64,000 bases of DNA from Strigamia acuminata (Eukaryota; Arthropoda; Chilopoda; Geophilomorpha; Linotaeniidae): NCBI GenBank assembly GCA_949358305.1, contig OX442314.1, forward strand, positions 41,300,581 to 41,364,580, given 5' to 3'. Shown piece after piece: positions 62,323-64,000 of this stretch. Position 1 is the first letter of the stretch, and every line of letters starts with the position of its first letter. The notes under the pieces were generated by a model. It saw only the letters and a program-made list of their open reading frames with translations. It was not told the DNA's origin and did not search any database. Made by a program: the position numbers and the translations under genes.

Positions 62323-62820
62323 AGTTTTCGCCGCCGTTTTAAAGGAGATTTTGGCCAAGCCTGTTAAGACTTTTATAGTGCCAGAAATAATTTTTTTTTA
62401 TTGTCAAAACAAGTTTTTTTTTATTATTAATTATTCCAAAGTGTTAAAATTAGCATACTTACCTTTTAATGTTAAATGGATTCAATAACTACAAATGTTA
62501 GATTTTAAAGTTCAAAAAGTGTTTTTTATTCATATATATTTTTAAATTACAAGTGTTATTTTACATTTTTATTTTTCAATAGTGTTTAAATTGTACAAGT
62601 TTTCCATCCTGGGGGTAAGTGTGTGTGTGTTCCTTTGTAGTGTTGTTATTTTCCCAAGTGCATTCCTACCGGTGATCTTCGTTCTAGCTGATGGCTCGTC
62701 CGAAATATGGTCATCTGATAATCTGAAAAAAGAAAAGTAATGCGATGTGTTAACTTTCAACAACCACTTCAGTGATTGCGTTGTACCCCCTCGTACTTAC
62801 CTTTTTCCAGGGGGGGGAAA
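62323..62820 (+). other. Element F 3' untranslated region and polypurine tract
   Basis: AT-rich, then catcctgggggtaagtgtgt (62606-62625), shared with A. The polypurine tract aggggggggaaa is at 62809-62820, directly before the 3' LTR. No gene. Confidence 0.8.
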
Positions 62821-63443
62821 TGTGACCAGCTGCCCCTGCGCACGGGTCGCTGCACTGCAACGGCAATGCACTTGGCGCAGCTCCAGCGCCTCTCGTATCT
62901 CGCGCAGCCTGTTGCGGTCCCCCGCAACCAGGTGGAGCTGCGGGCCTTTGGTCAAGCAGGATCGGGCCCCGGAAGTCGCCCTTCCGGAAGTGGTTGGTCC
63001 CCGTAGGGACAAGAGAGTTGTTGATCAACCAGCAAGGCGAACGGTCGTGTTGCGACCGCCTCCGAAACTGGCTATTGAGATAACCCAAACTATCGGCGTG
63101 GCGATGATATCGCCCGCCGGGACCTGAGCGTCCAGTTGCGCCACGTCCGCCGGACGTTAACCGTAACTTCGGCGGCGTGGCCCAAAACCGATTACCGACC
63201 TCGTGTGTCATGGCGGCCGATGGCCGCCGTGCCACGCGGTCTGATTAGGGACGGTTCGAAGGAACCGCCGCCTTGGGAAATACACTATGGGACACTACAA
63301 TCATACCCCTAGACATCCAATAAAGCCATAACTAAAACTATATTGTGTCTCCGTGTATTTCGTGGTTTGTTTTATCGTGTGTGTTGCGTCCAGCGCCTCC
63401 GTGGCTCTCCCCCGACCACGTGGCGTCCGTCCGAACACTCACA
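62821..63443 (+). repeat. Element F 3' LTR
   Basis: Partner of 52644-53266; aataaa at 63319-63324. It ends ctcaca, followed by the cact duplication. Confidence 0.95.
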
Positions 63444-63447
63444 CACT

Positions 63448-64000
63448 TACGATATTTACTTGGTCAATGTTAGTTTTTGTTTTTAAAATGCTGCTGTTTG
63501 TTTATCGATATTGTCCTACCGTCTGCTAATAATGGAAGAAAAGTATTCACTTACGTTGGATGGATTAAGAATAATTTTGAGAAAACTACATGAATGAATA
63601 CACATTGACTTGGTAATGCTTTGGAATTGCCCTTCATGTTGAAATCCAGCCGTGATGCCAATTATAGAATTATCCATTTAGTATGAATCGAAGAACAAAG
63701 CATTCAAAAACTTAGTCTTGTTTCACAAATACATAATTTCCAAAGGAACCAACTAAGCTATTTCCCACATTTCGGGACTTTTTTAGCACTGGAATTATTT
63801 TGCTAATATAAAACAATTTTTTTTTTTTTAAATTATTGTTATTTCATTTATTTGGCAAATCCCTGAATCTGGAACTGCTCCAGTCCTGACCCTAGCCAAT
63901 AAAACAACTTTTAATGTACAAATGATTAGAATAAGGAAGAAACAAATTTGTCCTTGTTTGTCAAACTTCCCCAACATGAGGTGAATATGGCTTGTCATGG
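63448..64000. other. AT-rich flank, nothing recognised
   Basis: No open frame, terminal repeat or RNA gene seen. Joined to 52319-52639 across one cact, this is the empty site of element F. Confidence 0.4.

Larger units (their letters stand above)
52644..63443 (+). mobile_element. Ty3/gypsy LTR retrotransposon F, apparently intact (10.8 kb)
   Basis: LTRs at 52644-53266 and 62821-63443 (623 bp each) show no difference that I could find. Ends tgtgacc and ctcaca; target duplication cact at 52640-52643 and 63444-63447. Contents in order: tRNA-Pro-like PBS, 2.2-kb leader, gag, a -1 frameshift signal, pol with all catalytic residues, ORF3, polypurine tract. No stop or frameshift was found in the three genes, so it may be mobile or only recently inserted. 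It is the natural helper for element A, whose gag, ORF3, leader and PBS are related. Confidence 0.95.

Overview
The window is repeat-dense, AT-rich animal DNA. Likely source is an arthropod or other invertebrate: there are Ty3/gypsy LTR retrotransposons with tRNA-Pro and tRNA-Gln primer sites, an R1/I-type LINE, a possible DIRS reverse transcriptase, hAT- and MULE-like elements, a FLYWCH-type gene fragment and intron-containing relics. No rRNA, tRNA, CRISPR array or operon was seen. Almost everything recognisable is mobile or derived from mobile DNA. Identity statements come from reading motifs and comparing copies by eye; no database search was run.

Layout. 1-12 kb is a graveyard: LINE RT, gypsy pol pieces, a PHD-like and a transposase-domain relic, an hAT-like foldback element (4448-5117), a possible DIRS RT piece, and a gypsy pol/ORF3 relic split by an unidentified ORF (9101-9959). 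11957-35687 is one minus-strand gypsy element, B (LTRs 1573 bp, tRNA-Gln primer). Its left LTR is interrupted by a plus-strand gypsy element, A (12191-21001, LTRs 631 bp), and its third ORF by an 871-bp inverted-repeat transposon. B itself sits in a repeat, R, whose second copy at 41.85-43.98 kb preserves the empty target site. 36-41.3 kb holds a broken intron-containing DDE transposase carrying a MULE-like insert, a SET-domain exon relic, and a frameshifted ORF3-like gene. 43.9-49 kb has a duplicated gene segment of unknown function and the FLYWCH ORF. 49.2-51.3 kb is a large foldback element. 52644-63443 is gypsy element F, which looks intact: no LTR differences seen, with open gag, pol and ORF3.

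How the genes work together. F has the standard order LTR-leader-gag-pro/RT/RNase H/integrase-LTR plus a third ORF between pol and the 3' LTR. A has lost pol but keeps gag and ORF3 and has near-identical LTRs, so it was probably moved recently by pol supplied in trans by an F-like element. F and B both carry a textbook -1 frameshift signal (slippery heptamer plus hairpin 7 nt downstream) for making the gag-pol or gag-pro fusion.

The strongest candidate for an undescribed system is ORF3. Four divergent copies (A, B, F and the 39.2-kb gene) encode a paired Cys motif of DnaJ type (C-x2-C-x-G-x-G ... C-x2-C). In A, F and the 39.2-kb copy the spacing between the pairs is exactly 15 residues. Two further relics (1888-2045, 9983-10146) match the central part of ORF3. 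Its retention by a pol-less element suggests a role in cis packaging, assembly or host interaction.
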